A stretch of DNA of 64,000 nt from Caulobacter segnis (GCF_029543125.1 NZ_JARQWW010000001.1:868001-932000), one strand, 5' to 3'. Positions 1 to 8,632 are shown, numbered from the stretch's first letter. Notes: a model not told the origin generated them from the sequence alone. A program made the numbers and translations.

Positions 1-10
1 CGGGTCGAGG

Positions 11-2524
11 ATGTTCGGATCGAGAAGACCAGAGGCGCCAAGCCTCACCGCGCCTGCCCGCGCGCCCGGCCTCGCCGCGGCGCGTCGCGGGGCGGCGGTC
101 GCCCGGACCCTGGCCGATCTGCGCCGCGACTTCGACGGCGATCTCGAGAAGCTGCTGATCTATCTGAGCATCGCCACTCTGGAGATGGAGCAGGGCGGCC
201 GCGACGGCTGGGCCGGCGCCACCGCCATCTCCATCGCCGAAGCCACCCTGATCAGCCGCGAGACCACGCGCCGGAAGCTTCTGGCCATGGCCGGCGACGG
301 CCTGCTGGTGCGCGACGCCGCCGACGCCTATCGGGTGCGCGACCTGCTGCACGCCCAGAAGGTTCTGGATGAGCTGGCGCCCGCCGCCAACGGCCCCGTC
401 CCGCAAGCCGCGCCCGCCGCCGGGCACCAGGACTGGCGCGTCCGCGCCCGCTCCCGCGCCGACGTGGCGGCCCGCGCCGCCGGCGCCGCCGTCTGGGAAT
501 GGGACCTGTCGGCCCAGGAGTTCGACTGGGATTCCCAGATCTGGAGCATGCTCGGGCTCGACGCCGCCGAACCGCCGAGCCTGCGCGCGCTCTTCCGCAA
601 CGTGGCCCCGCAGGATCGCGGCCGCCTGGCCGACGCCATCGAGGTCTGCCGGCAGGGCCTCGGCGACGTGGACGAGGAGGTGGTCATCCTCGACGAGGGC
701 GCGCCCAAGCGCGTCCGCTATCTGGCCGAGGCGGTTCAGGACGGCGGCGGCCCGCCCCGCCGCATCGTCGGCGCCTGCGTCGATGTCACGGGCTGGCGCG
801 CCCTGGCCGACGACCTTCGCCGCCAACGGGAGCTGACGGACGTGGCTCTGGCCGCGGTGGGCGAGGCGGTGCTGATTGTGGGCGTCGACGGGCGCGTGAT
901 GGAGGCCAACGCCGCCGCCGCAGGCCTGCTGGGCCAGACGGAAGCCAAGCTCATCGGCCGACCATTCACCGAGGCGGCGCCTCTGGAGGACGCCGAGGGC
1001 CTGCGCGGCGCCCTGGACCCGGTGGCCCAGACCCTCTCCAGCCTCGCGCCCACCCACACCCACGGCGACATCGTCCTGCGGCGGGTCGACGGCTCGTCCT
1101 TGCAGGTGCAGGCCAGCGCCCGCCCTATGCTCGACCGCAGCGGCGAGCCCATCGGCGCCGTCGCGGTTCTGCGCGACCTGTCCCCGCAGCGCGCGGCCGA
1201 GCGTCGCCTGGCCTGGCTGCAGGCGCATGACGACCTCACCGGGCTCGTCAACCGTTACGCCTTCGAAGAGCGCCTGGCGGCGGCTCAGTTCTCCCAGCGC
1301 CCGGAAGGCCAGGGCGACTGCATCCTCATTGTCGACATCGAGCGCTTCAAGGTTCTGAACGACGCGGTCGGCCACATGGGCGGCGACGTCTTCCTGCGTG
1401 AGGTCGCCGAACTTCTGGGCCGCTTCATCGTGCCCAAGGATGTCCTGGCCCGCCTGTCCGGCGACCAGTTCGCCATCCTCCTGCGCGACACCGGGCCGGA
1501 AGGCGCGGAGCGTTTCGGCCAGGAACTGGTCGAGGCCGTGGCGGACCATCGCTTCGTCTGGAGGGGCGAGGCCTATCACGCCGCGGCCCGCGTCGGCGGC
1601 TGCCTGATCAAGGGTTCGGCCCTGTCGCCCCAGGACCTCATCGGCCGCGCCGAGCTGGCCTGCCAGGCCGCCAAGAGCGCCGGCGCGGTCCGCATCCTCG
1701 CCGCCGACGCCGATCAATTCCGCGAAGAGCACACCCTCAACACAACCGTGGCCAACCTGCCCCGCTGGATCGAGGAGGGCCGTCTGGTCCTCTTCGCGCA
1801 GGGCATCGTCTCGATGGATGAAACCCAGACGGCGCAGCGCCGCTTCGAGGTGCTGGTGCGCCTGCGCGGAGACGACGGCGAGCTGCTGTCCCCTGCGGTG
1901 TTCATTCCGGCGGCGGAACGCTTCGGCATGATGGGCCTGGTGGATCGCTGGGTGATCAGCGAGGTGCTGAGCCGCGTCGCGCCGCGGATCGACGACAAGG
2001 CTGGCCTCTCCCTGGCCATCAACCTGTCGGCCAACACCCTCAATGATCCGTCCTTCCCCGACTTCGCCGTGGCCATGTTCAAGCGTTCCGGCCTCGAGCA
2101 CGGGCAGGTCACGCTGGAGGTGACCGAAACGGCTGTGCTCGATGGCCTGGGCAAGATCGGTCAGGTGCTGGAGCGCTTGCGGCGAGAGGGCTTCAAGGTC
2201 GCCCTGGACGACTTCGGGGCGGGCCGCAGCTCCTACGACTACCTGAAGAATTTCACCGTGGATTCGGTGAAGATCGACGGCGCCTTCATCCGCCACATGC
2301 TGCAAAGCCCGGTGGACACCGCCATCGTGGAGTCGATCAACGCCCTGGCTCACCGGTTGAACATCGAAACCGTGGCCGAGTACGTGGAGGACGCCGAGTG
2401 CGCGGCGGCCCTGCGAACCCTGGGGGTCGATTGGGCCCAGGGCTACCTCTACGGCAGGCCCGCCCAGCTTGAAGCGTTGCTTGGTCTTGGCGGCGCCGCG
2501 AAGGACAGGCTCGGCGTCGCCTGA
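11..2524 (+). CDS. PAS-PAS-GGDEF-EAL cyclic-di-GMP signalling protein
   Basis: An 837-residue cytoplasmic multidomain protein with no membrane segment. The N-terminus (about 30-120) looks like a winged-helix or HTH-like module. Two PAS-type regions follow (about 145-260 and 270-395), then a GGDEF domain (about 400-560) and an EAL domain (about 585-825). The GGDEF signature is degenerate (SGDQF near residue 485), so diguanylate cyclase activity is doubtful. The EAL domain keeps the expected acidic and metal-binding set: EVL in place of EAL, ExTE, DDFGAG and ETVAEY. It is therefore probably a functional c-di-GMP phosphodiesterase, with the GGDEF part acting as a GTP-binding or regulatory module. 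The HTH-like N-terminus is unusual and its role is unknown. The ATG at 11 is the first in frame, but the upstream region lies outside the window, so the start is uncertain. Confidence 0.88.
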   Translation: MFGSRRPEAPSLTAPARAPGLAAARRGAAVARTLADLRRDFDGDLEKLLIYLSIATLEMEQGGRDGWAGATAISIAEATLISRETTRRKLLAMAGDGLLVRDAADAYRVRDLLHAQKVLDELAPAANGPVPQAAPAAGHQDWRVRARSRADVAARAAGAAVWEWDLSAQEFDWDSQIWSMLGLDAAEPPSLRALFRNVAPQDRGRLADAIEVCRQGLGDVDEEVVILDEGAPKRVRYLAEAVQDGGGPPRRIVGACVDVTGWRALADDLRRQRELTDVALAAVGEAVLIVGVDGRVMEANAAAAGLLGQTEAKLIGRPFTEAAPLEDAEGLRGALDPVAQTLSSLAPTHTHGDIVLRRVDGSSLQVQASARPMLDRSGEPIGAVAVLRDLSPQRAAERRLAWLQAHDDLTGLVNRYAFEERLAAAQFSQRPEGQGDCILIVDIERFKVLNDAVGHMGGDVFLREVAELLGRFIVPKDVLARLSGDQFAILLRDTGPEGAERFGQELVEAVADHRFVWRGEAYHAAARVGGCLIKGSALSPQDLIGRAELACQAAKSAGAVRILAADADQFREEHTLNTTVANLPRWIEEGRLVLFAQGIVSMDETQTAQRRFEVLVRLRGDDGELLSPAVFIPAAERFGMMGLVDRWVISEVLSRVAPRIDDKAGLSLAINLSANTLNDPSFPDFAVAMFKRSGLEHGQVTLEVTETAVLDGLGKIGQVLERLRREGFKVALDDFGAGRSSYDYLKNFTVDSVKIDGAFIRHMLQSPVDTAIVESINALAHRLNIETVAEYVEDAECAAALRTLGVDWAQGYLYGRPAQLEALLGLGGAAKDRLGVA

Positions 2525-2633
2525 CGTCGCTCGCAATGCGACAACCCGCCACAACCGCGCGCTTAGGTTGATGTTTACGAGCGGCGCCGATTCATCGTGT
2601 CATCAATCCAACAGACCAAGGGAGACTTGGCGT

Positions 2634-2858
2634 ATGGGGAGAGCTTTCGACACGGGTGTTTTGGAGGCGGCGTTCAAGGACGAACTCTATTGTCTGGCCG
2701 CCAGTGCTTATGACGACAACCTGATCGCGGCGGTGGCCCGCCTTCGGGCTTTGGGCGAGATTGTCGCTCATCTGGATATGGACGGCCTGCTTATTCTGGC
2801 CGCGGATGTGACCGACGGGCGCTGGGCGCCGCCGCCACATTCGCCGCCGAGCCTCTGA
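2634..2858 (+). CDS. small conserved-looking hypothetical protein
   Basis: A 74-residue protein starting MGRAFDTGVLEAAF. I chose the ATG at 2634 because a GGGAG ribosome-binding site lies 8 bases upstream; a longer in-frame start would run into the preceding EAL gene. It is acidic and helical in character with no signal peptide or membrane segment, and a proline-rich C-terminus. It is followed at once by a strong hairpin terminator shared with the convergent gene. The family is not recognised. Confidence 0.6.
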   Translation: MGRAFDTGVLEAAFKDELYCLAASAYDDNLIAAVARLRALGEIVAHLDMDGLLILAADVTDGRWAPPPHSPPSL

Positions 2859-2865
2859 GCATGTT

Positions 2866-2899
2866 GAAGCGCCGCCGCACTCCTGTGCGGCGGCGCTTC
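2866..2899. terminator. bidirectional hairpin between convergent genes
   Basis: A perfect 15-bp GC-rich stem (2866-2880 with 2885-2899) closed by a TCCT loop. It sits just after the stop of the small gene at 2634-2858 and just before the stop of the minus-strand gene at 2905-3246. The T-run is weak on both sides. Confidence 0.8.
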
Positions 2900-2904
2900 A
2901 CACA

Positions 2905-3246
2905 TCAGGCGGCGCAGAGACGGTAGGTCTTGGCGTGCAGGGCCGGAGCGGCCTTGCCGGCGGGATGGGTCTTGCGCTGGGTGAGCTTGAAGCTGTCCGC
3001 GCCGGTGACGCGGATCCAGGCGTCGCCGCTGTCGCGCCAGGCGTTCTTGGCGCCCGAGGCGGTCAGGGTTTGGCCGTCATAGTTGAAGCTCGCGCCCGCC
3101 GCGCAATCGCGGCCTTCCTGGACATAGGCGCCAGGGGTCAGGCCCAGCGCGCCCTGCGCCTGGGCGCTTGAAGGGGCCGTGAAGGCGAGAGCCGGCACGG
3201 CGGCCAGGGCGGCGACGGCCGCAACGCGGTTCAAGGAAAATCTCAT
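2905..3246 (-). CDS. secreted small hypothetical protein
   Basis: A 113-residue protein with a clear Sec signal peptide: basic MRFSLNR, a hydrophobic Ala-rich core, and a likely cleavage site after SSAQA near residue 30. The mature part is about 83 residues, contains two cysteines (EGRDCAAG and the C-terminal RLCAA) that could form a disulfide, and is Gly/Ala/Lys-rich. It is therefore predicted to be periplasmic. I do not recognise the family. The upstream 3247-3512 segment (266 bases) holds no gene that I can support. Confidence 0.65.
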   Translation of the reverse strand: MRFSLNRVAAVAALAAVPALAFTAPSSAQAQGALGLTPGAYVQEGRDCAAGASFNYDGQTLTASGAKNAWRDSGDAWIRVTGADSFKLTQRKTHPAGKAAPALHAKTYRLCAA

Positions 3247-3512
3247 ACTGGAGTCCTAGGCTTGGGACGCGCGCGAGCGAGCGCCCCTGGTTGACGCTTC
3301 GCCGGCTCCAACGGCGTGGATTTTTGCTGGCGCGAGACCGCGCCGCGCGCCCCGTCCCTTGAGCGCAATTGAACATTTAGGGACGCAAGAGCGCCCGGCA
3401 AGAGGCATTCAGCCCAATTTCAGGGCGAAGCCGTCCTGTTTGCAGGCATTTTTGAGAGCTTCGCGCGATTTTGGCGCGAAATGCCGATCTGGCGATTGAC
3501 GCGCCGAAGCGC

Positions 3513-3722
3513 CTAGAACGGCTCGCTGCGCGTCAGCCAGACGGCGATGCCCTCGTGCGCCTGGCGCACCAGGGCCGAAGGTCCGGTGAGGTAGAATTCG
3601 CTGCCGGAGAAGGTCCGCCGCTCACGCCAGCGGAAGCTTTCGGCGGGCTCGGCTTCGAGAAGCGCCCGCAGCTTGGCGCACTTGGCCTTGGGCACGAAGG
3701 ACATGAAGGTTGCTTCGGTCAT
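3513..3722 (-). CDS. small hypothetical protein
   Basis: A 69-residue protein starting MTEATFMSF. The ATG at 3722 is preferred over the in-frame TTG six bases upstream, because a GGAG Shine-Dalgarno sequence sits 7 bases before the ATG. It has no signal peptide or transmembrane segment. The sequence is mixed charged with a C-terminal stretch rich in aromatic and aliphatic residues. It lies downstream of the MFS transporter gene on the same strand (63 bases away) and could be co-transcribed with it. The function is unknown. Confidence 0.55.
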   Translation of the reverse strand: MTEATFMSFVPKAKCAKLRALLEAEPAESFRWRERRTFSGSEFYLTGPSALVRQAHEGIAVWLTRSEPF

Positions 3723-3785
3723 GACCAAGCTCCGAATCTACGAGACCAAAGCTTGCCGCGATTCCCAGGCGACAAGGGTGTCGGC

Positions 3786-4991
3786 TCAGCCTCTCATCGC
3801 CGAAACAAGCGCGCAGAGGCCTTGAAGCAACACTGCCCCGGCCGCCAACGTCGCACCCAGGAGGACAACCGCGGGCCAGCCCCCGGCGCTCCAGGCTGCG
3901 GTGGCCGCGGCCGATCCGCCAGCTCCGCCAAGGAACATGGAGCCCATGAACAGGGTGTTGAGCCGAGCGCGTGCGCCCTGGTCCAAGGCGTAAATCTGGT
4001 GCTGATTGGAGACCAGAGCACCCTGGACGGCGAAATCCATAATGATCACCCCGACGACGAGACCCGCGAGCGATGTCCAAGCTCCGAAGACCAGCCATGC
4101 AGCCAAGGTCAGCGCCGCTCCGAGCGCCACCACCAACACTGGTCCTCTGCGGTCGGCGATGCGACCGGCCAAAGGCGCGGCCACGACCCCCACTGCTCCA
4201 ACCACGCCGAAGAAACCGGCCACGTCCGCGCCCATCGCGAAGGGTGGCTGCTGCAGCCGCAGAGCCAGGATCGTCCAGAAGACCGTGAAGGCCGCGAAAA
4301 GAAGCGCCTGCGTCAGGGCTGCAATCCGCAAGGCGGCGTGGCGACGCCACAGATGGATCAAGGACGCCATCAGTCGGCCGTAGCTCAAGCCCGGCTCTGA
4401 CCGGCTGGCGGGCAGGCGAACGGCCATCACCGATCCTCCCAGCAAGGCTAGAGGCGCTGCGAGCCAGAACATCTCTCGCCAGCCAGCGTGTGTTGCGACC
4501 AATCCAGCCAGCGTGCGGCTGAGCAAGATGCCGCAGAGCAGACCGGCCATGACCGAGCCCACCAGCGCGCCGCGCCTTTCGGGCGCTGCCATATGCGCCG
4601 CCAGAGGAACGATCTGCTGGGCGACTGTGGCGGCCAGTCCGATCACGAAGGACGCCGCCAACAAAGCCGCCCCGGAGGGCGCGAGCGCCGCCGCCGCCAT
4701 CGCCGCCGCCAAGACCACAAACTGCACGACGATCAGCCGTCGCCGCTCCACGAGATCGCCCAGCGGGGTGATCAGAAGCAGACCAAGCGCGTAGCCAAGC
4801 TGCGTCGAAGTCGGAACGAGCCCCACCGCCTCGCCCGGCAGTTCGCGCTGAATCAGCCCGAGCATGGGCTGGTTGTAATAGATGCTCGCGACGGCCAAGC
4901 CGGCTGCTCCAGCCATGGCGAGGACAGGCGGGCGCGCCGCGAGAGGAGTCTGCTCCGAGACCTTGGGCTGATGTGCGCCTTGAACTTGCAT
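3786..4991 (-). CDS. MFS transporter, DHA1-like
   Basis: A 401-residue inner-membrane protein with about 12 hydrophobic segments, the normal size for the major facilitator superfamily. The loop 2-3 signature appears as GDLVERRRL, and [11 protein letters not shown] near the N-terminus resembles the YNQP motif of YnfM/AraJ-type drug or sugar efflux pumps. The start at 4991 is supported by AGGAG 7 bases upstream; an in-frame ATG at 5018 lacks a comparable site. The gene is divergent from a LysR regulator 95 bases away, the classic arrangement for a regulator controlling an efflux pump. The substrate cannot be read from the sequence. Confidence 0.85.
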   Translation of the reverse strand: MQVQGAHQPKVSEQTPLAARPPVLAMAGAAGLAVASIYYNQPMLGLIQRELPGEAVGLVPTSTQLGYALGLLLITPLGDLVERRRLIVVQFVVLAAAMAAAALAPSGAALLAASFVIGLAATVAQQIVPLAAHMAAPERRGALVGSVMAGLLCGILLSRTLAGLVATHAGWREMFWLAAPLALLGGSVMAVRLPASRSEPGLSYGRLMASLIHLWRRHAALRIAALTQALLFAAFTVFWTILALRLQQPPFAMGADVAGFFGVVGAVGVVAAPLAGRIADRRGPVLVVALGAALTLAAWLVFGAWTSLAGLVVGVIIMDFAVQGALVSNQHQIYALDQGARARLNTLFMGSMFLGGAGGSAAATAAWSAGGWPAVVLLGATLAAGAVLLQGLCALVSAMRG

Positions 4992-5086
4992 CGATCGGCT
5001 CCTGATGGATGCAAGCAATCTAGTTGGGGGTGCGACACCCTATTAGACTTGATGCGATACCGACCAGTCGATCATATGGCGATGCA

Positions 5087-5968
5087 ATGGACCTGACCGA
5101 TGTCGCCATCTTCGTCGCCGCGGTGGAAGCCGCCAGCCTAGCCGCCGCTGGGCGCCGCCTGGGGGTGGCGCCGCTGATCGCCTCACGCCGATTGGCGTCC
5201 CTTGAAGCTCAGCTTGGGGTGCGGCTGATGCATCGCTCCACCCGAGCCTTGGCCCTGACGCCGGAAGGCGAAGCCTTCCTTCCCCATGCCCAGGCCCTGC
5301 TGCAGGCGCGCGACGAAGGCTTCGCGGCCCTAGCCAGCGACGACGCCTCAGCCTCCGGCCTGCTGCGGATCACCAGTTCCGGTCCGTTCGGCCGTCGTAT
5401 TCTCACTCCGATGGTGGGGGATTTGCTGGCGGTCCATCCGAAGCTGAAAGTCGAACTGCTGCTCAATGACGCCCTCGTCGACATCGTCGCCCAAGGGGTC
5501 GACGTGGCGGTGCGCATCGCCCCTCTGCGAGACAGCAGTCTGCTGGCCCGCCGGGTCGGATCCAATCTGCGGGGGCTTTATGCGAGCCCAAGCTACTTTC
5601 AAGGCAGAACCCCGCCGACAACGGTGGCGGATCTGGCCGCTCATGAATGCCTCGCGTATCATGGCGAGACTGCCTGGACCTTCGATGGCCGGCATGGAGC
5701 GGTTCGGCAGCCTATTCAGGGCCGGTTTACGGCTACGGGAATGGAGGCGGTCCGTGAAGCCTGCCTGCAAGGCTTGGGCTTGGCACGGCTGGCCCATTGG
5801 GACGCTGCTGAAGATGTGGCGGCCTGCAAGCTGATAGAAGTTCGTCTGATCGACGGCGCTTTGGCTCCGACGCCGATCTGGGCGGTGTCGGCGCGCACCC
5901 GCTCTACGCCGGCCAAGGTGCGGGTCTTCGTCGAAGCCCTTCAGGTTCGGCTCAGATCACTCGCCTGA
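5087..5968 (+). CDS. LysR-family transcriptional regulator
   Basis: A 293-residue LysR-type regulator. The N-terminal winged HTH (residues 1-60, MDLTDVAIFVAAVEAASL...) shows the usual helix pattern, including SRRLASLEAQLGVRL. The remainder is a substrate-binding-protein-like effector domain (about 88-290). The ATG at 5087 gives the canonical LysR N-terminus; an upstream in-frame start at 5024 would add 21 unconserved residues. It is transcribed away from the MFS gene at 3786-4991, which it probably regulates from the shared 95-base intergenic region. The inducer is unknown. Confidence 0.88.
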   Translation: MDLTDVAIFVAAVEAASLAAAGRRLGVAPLIASRRLASLEAQLGVRLMHRSTRALALTPEGEAFLPHAQALLQARDEGFAALASDDASASGLLRITSSGPFGRRILTPMVGDLLAVHPKLKVELLLNDALVDIVAQGVDVAVRIAPLRDSSLLARRVGSNLRGLYASPSYFQGRTPPTTVADLAAHECLAYHGETAWTFDGRHGAVRQPIQGRFTATGMEAVREACLQGLGLARLAHWDAAEDVAACKLIEVRLIDGALAPTPIWAVSARTRSTPAKVRVFVEALQVRLRSLA

Positions 5969-5981
5969 CACCTGAGTCGAA

Positions 5982-6006
5982 GGAGGCGTGCGGACACGCC
6001 CCCTCC
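5982..6006. terminator. imperfect hairpin between LysR and pirin genes
   Basis: GGAGGCGTG (5982-5990) can pair with CACG and CCTCC downstream (to 6006) across a CGGA loop, leaving a three-C bulge. It lies between two convergent genes, where a bidirectional terminator is expected. There is no clear T-run, so the call rests on position and GC-rich pairing only. Confidence 0.4.
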
Positions 6007-6013
6007 GTTGTCG

Positions 6014-6712
6014 TCAGATCGAGTCGACGAAGACGATCTCGCTGTCCTCGACGGCGGTGATCTTCACCGAGGCGAGATCGCTGATCGCCAGGCCGTCGCG
6101 GGCGTTGACCCGGACGCCGTCGACCTCCACCGCCCCGACGGCGGGAACGAGATAGCCCTTGCGGTCGGCGCCCAGGGCGTATTGCGCCGTCTCGCCGGCC
6201 TTCAGCGTCGCGCCCAGGACGCGGGCGTCGGTGCGGATCGGCAGCGCGTCCTCGTCACCCTTGAACCCGGAGGCCAGGGTCACGAAGCGGCCGCTGCGGT
6301 CGCCCTTGGGGAAGGGCTTGGCGCCCCAGGACGGAGCCTCGCCGGTATGGGTCGGGATGATCCAAATCTGGAAGATTTTCGTCGTCACGTCCTCGCGGTT
6401 GTACTCCGAGTGGCGGATGCCGGTGCCGGCCGACATCACCTGGACATCGCCGGCCTCGGTGCGGCCCTTGTTGCCCAGGCTGTCCTCGTGGGTGATGGCC
6501 CCTTCGCGGACATAGGTGATGATCTCCATGTCGCGGTGGGGGTGCGGCGGGAAGCCCGTGTGCGGCGCGATGGTGTCGTCGTTCCAGACGCGCAGCGCGC
6601 CCCAGTGGACCCGGTTCTCGTCGTAGTAGCCGGCGAACGAGAAGTGGTGCTTGGCGTCCAGCCAGCCGTGGTTCTCGCCGCCGAGGCTGTTGAAAGGGCG
6701 AAGTTCGATCAT
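6014..6712 (-). CDS. pirin family protein (YhhW-like bicupin)
   Basis: A 232-residue two-cupin protein of the pirin family. The metal-binding N-terminal cupin motifs are visible: GFPPHPHRDMEIITYV, where the two His bind Fe, and later GTGIRHSEYN with its His and Glu. Bacterial relatives have quercetin 2,3-dioxygenase activity or act as stress sensors. The start at 6712 (MIELRPFNSL) is preceded by AGGAG; the ten residues upstream in the longer frame are not pirin-like. It is divergent from the LysR gene at 6840, and the shared intergenic region holds a bipartite element also found before two other operons in this window. Confidence 0.92.
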   Translation of the reverse strand: MIELRPFNSLGGENHGWLDAKHHFSFAGYYDENRVHWGALRVWNDDTIAPHTGFPPHPHRDMEIITYVREGAITHEDSLGNKGRTEAGDVQVMSAGTGIRHSEYNREDVTTKIFQIWIIPTHTGEAPSWGAKPFPKGDRSGRFVTLASGFKGDEDALPIRTDARVLGATLKAGETAQYALGADRKGYLVPAVGAVEVDGVRVNARDGLAISDLASVKITAVEDSEIVFVDSI

Positions 6713-6796
6713 CGGTCTTGCTCCTGTCTGGCGGCCGCTCATCGGGGCCGCGTGGATTTCGATGACCGTCTATCTATTCCCTGCGACCTTTTTCGA

Positions 6797-6840
6797 TTAG
6801 CCACTTAAAGTCATTCAAAATGTTCGAAGGATTTGAAAAG
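6797..6840. promoter_or_regulatory. LysR-type bipartite operator, copy 1 (lysR/pirin)
   Basis: A phased element TAG-N5-TAAA (6798-6809), 11 bp spacer, TGTTC-N9-GAAAAG (6821-6840). The second half fits the T-N11-A dyad of LysR recognition sites. The first half overlaps the expected -35 region of the leftward pirin promoter, with a weak -10 candidate TAGATA at 6776-6771. The same architecture and spacing recur at 11868-11911 and 16204-16247. The right end touches the GTG start of the LysR gene, which suggests autoregulation. Function is inferred from spacing and recurrence. Confidence 0.65.
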
Positions 6841-7769
6841 TGGCCAATCCGGGACTTCCGACCTTCGACCAGCTACGCATCTTCCTGGCTGTGGTCGACG
6901 AAGGAAGCCTGGCGGCGGCTTCGCGCAGGCTGAACCGGGCCGTGTCGGTGATCAGCTACGGGATCTCCAAACTGGAGGAGCAGCTGGGTCTGGAGCTCTT
7001 CGAGCGCGAAGGCACTCGCAAACTGACCTTGACCATCGCCGGCCGCGCCCTGCTGGCCGAGGCCCGCACCGTCGCCCAGGGCGTCGACGGCCTGCGCGCC
7101 AAGGTGAAGGGCCTGCTCGACGGGCTGGAGGCGGAGATCGACCTGGCCGTCGACGTGATGCTGCCTTCCGAACGCTTGGGCCGTGTGCTGCGGGCCTTCA
7201 ACGAAACCTACCCGACGGTCTCCCTTCGCCTGCACCAGGAGGCGCTGGGCGCCATCACCGCCATGGTCCTAGACCGACAGGCGGTGATCGGCATCTCCGG
7301 CCCCCTGTCGGCGGGGGTCGAGGGGATCGAGAGCATCTCCGCCGGCTCGGTGGCAATGGTCCCCGTGGCCGCGCCTGATCACCCGCTAGGACGCAAGGAC
7401 AAGATCCAGCCGGGCGAAGGCCGCAACTACATCCAGCTGGTGCTGACCGACCGCTCGCGCTTCACCGAGGGCAAGGACTTCTCGGTGATGAGCCCCCGCA
7501 CCTGGCGCCTGGCCGACCTGGGCGCCAAGCACGCCCTGCTGCGCGAGGGGATCGGCTGGGGCAACATGCCGCTGCCCATGATCGAGGCCGATCTGGTGGC
7601 CGGCACGCTGCAGCGCCTGCACCTGCCCGACCATGTGGGCGGCACCTATCGCTTTTCCGGCATCTGGCGGCGCGACACCCCGCCGGGCCCCGCCGCCGCC
7701 TGGCTGCTGGATCAGTTCGTGGCCATGGGCGCCGACGATGTGGAGGAAGAAGGCCTCGGCGACATCTGA
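6840..7769 (+). CDS. LysR-family regulator, probable master of a local regulon
   Basis: A 309-residue LysR-type regulator starting at GTG 6840. The HTH domain covers about residues 8-67 (FDQLRIFLAVVDEGSL, then SYGISKLEEQLGLELFEREG). The effector domain runs to about 300 and ends with a charged Glu/Asp tail. The gene is divergent from the pirin gene. Its promoter carries a TAG-N5-TAAA / TTC-N9-GAAAAG element that recurs upstream of the MFS-porin operon (11805) and the hydrolase operon (16111). I infer that it regulates all three. The GAAGGA ribosome-binding site lies inside this element, so DNA binding here could autoregulate the gene. Confidence 0.9.
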   Translation: MANPGLPTFDQLRIFLAVVDEGSLAAASRRLNRAVSVISYGISKLEEQLGLELFEREGTRKLTLTIAGRALLAEARTVAQGVDGLRAKVKGLLDGLEAEIDLAVDVMLPSERLGRVLRAFNETYPTVSLRLHQEALGAITAMVLDRQAVIGISGPLSAGVEGIESISAGSVAMVPVAAPDHPLGRKDKIQPGEGRNYIQLVLTDRSRFTEGKDFSVMSPRTWRLADLGAKHALLREGIGWGNMPLPMIEADLVAGTLQRLHLPDHVGGTYRFSGIWRRDTPPGPAAAWLLDQFVAMGADDVEEEGLGDI

Positions 7770-7779
7770 CGCCTCCGGC

Positions 7780-8020
7780 TCACCGGCGCTTCACCTTGAT
7801 GAGCCGGACCGCCTGGGTCAGCACGGGATCGGAGGCCGGCTCCAGGATCGGCGTCTTGATCGCTACGTCCGGCGTCACGCCGCGAGCGGCCTTGCCGCCG
7901 TTGGGCCGCGTGATGAGCGCCTTGGGAAAACCGACGACGACTCCAGTGCGCGGCAGCTTGAAGGTCTCCATGGCGCCGTAGGTCGTCCCCAGATCTGAGG
8001 TCTCTTCGCCAAGCACGGTC
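7780..8020 (-). pseudogene. remnant of an S41 (C-terminal processing) peptidase, 3' end
   Basis: The minus strand encodes about 80 residues resembling the C-terminal end of S41 peptidases: VLGEETSDLGTTYGA, GVVVGFPKALITRPNG and RGVTPDVAIKTP. The rest of the catalytic domain, with its Ser-Lys residues, is missing. Similarity stops abruptly near 8018-8020, where a plus-strand fragment of another gene begins. An ATG can be forced at 8049, but the leading ten residues are antisense of that other fragment. I read this as a truncated relic, not a functional gene. Confidence 0.65.
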
Positions 8021-8308
8021 GACCCCCACGACTGGGGCGTCTTCATCAACCGCGCGGACCTTCACATCCTGGCGGGCCAGCCAGAGGCTGGGCTTGGCCT
8101 GCTGGAGCGCGCCTATGACAGCATGCAGAGCTAAAGCCGCGAACCCGCCCGTATCCGGCCCTGGCAATCCAAGCTGGGCGTGGAGATCGCGCGCCGTCAC
8201 CGCGACGCCGGCCGGGACCATGAGGCCGACCTATGGCTGCGGCGCGTAAGGGCCGACGATCCAAGCACGCGGCTTGAGGTGGCCGGGCGGCCGCTAGGGG
8301 AAAGCTGA
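8021..8308 (+). pseudogene. remnant of a TPR-like/helical repeat gene, 3' end
   Basis: From 8021 the plus strand reads, in one frame, DPHDWGVFINRADLHILAGQ and then a helical segment typical of tetratricopeptide repeats. An in-frame TAA follows at 8132-8134, and then about 57 more sensible codons (WQSKLGVEIARRHRDAG...) to TGA at 8306. No start codon or N-terminus is present. It abuts the S41 relic head to head at about 8020. The TPR assignment is by residue pattern only. Confidence 0.5.
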
Positions 8309-8332
8309 CCGTCACGGCTGCGCACGCCTTGA

Positions 8333-8352
8333 TTGTACAAGATTTCGTACAT
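8333..8352. promoter_or_regulatory. YefM-type operator
   Basis: TGTACA at 8334-8339 (inside the perfect palindrome TTGTACAA) and CGTACA at 8346-8351, 12 bp centre to centre and just upstream of the antitoxin start. The characterised yefM-yoeB operator uses TGTACA cores in adjacent long and short palindromes. The match fits autorepression by the YefM-YoeB complex. Confidence 0.72.
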
Positions 8353-8377
8353 ATCATGGGGTGCAAGGAGTTGCCCA

Positions 8378-8632
8378 ATGAATGTTCTCACCTTCTCCTC
8401 CACACGGGCCAATTTGAAGGAGGTCATGGATCGGGTCGTTGATGATCATGCTCCGGTCGTGATCTCACGCCAGCGCGGGGAGGCGGTCGTCATGGTCTCC
8501 TTGGCCGACTGGAACGCCATGGAAGAGACGACGCGACTGCTGTCGACCTCGACCAATGCCGAACGCCTGACAAAGGCGATCAAACAGCTGGACGCGGGCA
8601 AGGGCGTTGAGCGCGACCTCATCGAGCGATGA
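8378..8632 (+). CDS. yefM: YefM antitoxin
   Basis: An 84-residue Phd/YefM-fold antitoxin. The N-terminal DNA-binding and dimerisation part closely follows E. coli YefM (NVLTFSSTRANLKEVMDRVV, then DHAPVVISRQRGEAVVMVSL). The C-terminal half, ending GKGVERDLIER, is the toxin-neutralising segment. The start at 8378 has AAGGAG 7 bases upstream; an in-frame ATG at 8333 lies within the operator. The gene overlaps the toxin gene by 4 bases (ATGA), so the two are translationally coupled. It is expected to repress its own promoter with YoeB. Confidence 0.95.
   Translation: MNVLTFSSTRANLKEVMDRVVDDHAPVVISRQRGEAVVMVSLADWNAMEETTRLLSTSTNAERLTKAIKQLDAGKGVERDLIER

Noticed and set aside
3460..3480. TTCGCGC...GCGCGAA hairpin after the small gene at 3513-3722
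   Set aside because: A 7-bp stem is possible, but there is no T-run on the relevant strand and GC-rich short palindromes are common here.
7712..8221. 169-codon minus-strand frame across the relic region
   Set aside because: It is out of frame with the S41-like segment, and its translation has no sensible protein pattern.
8046..8427. Minus-strand frames (110 and 76 codons) overlapping the yefM start
   Set aside because: They are antisense to yefM and the relic region, rich in Arg/Pro/Ala with no recognisable domain.
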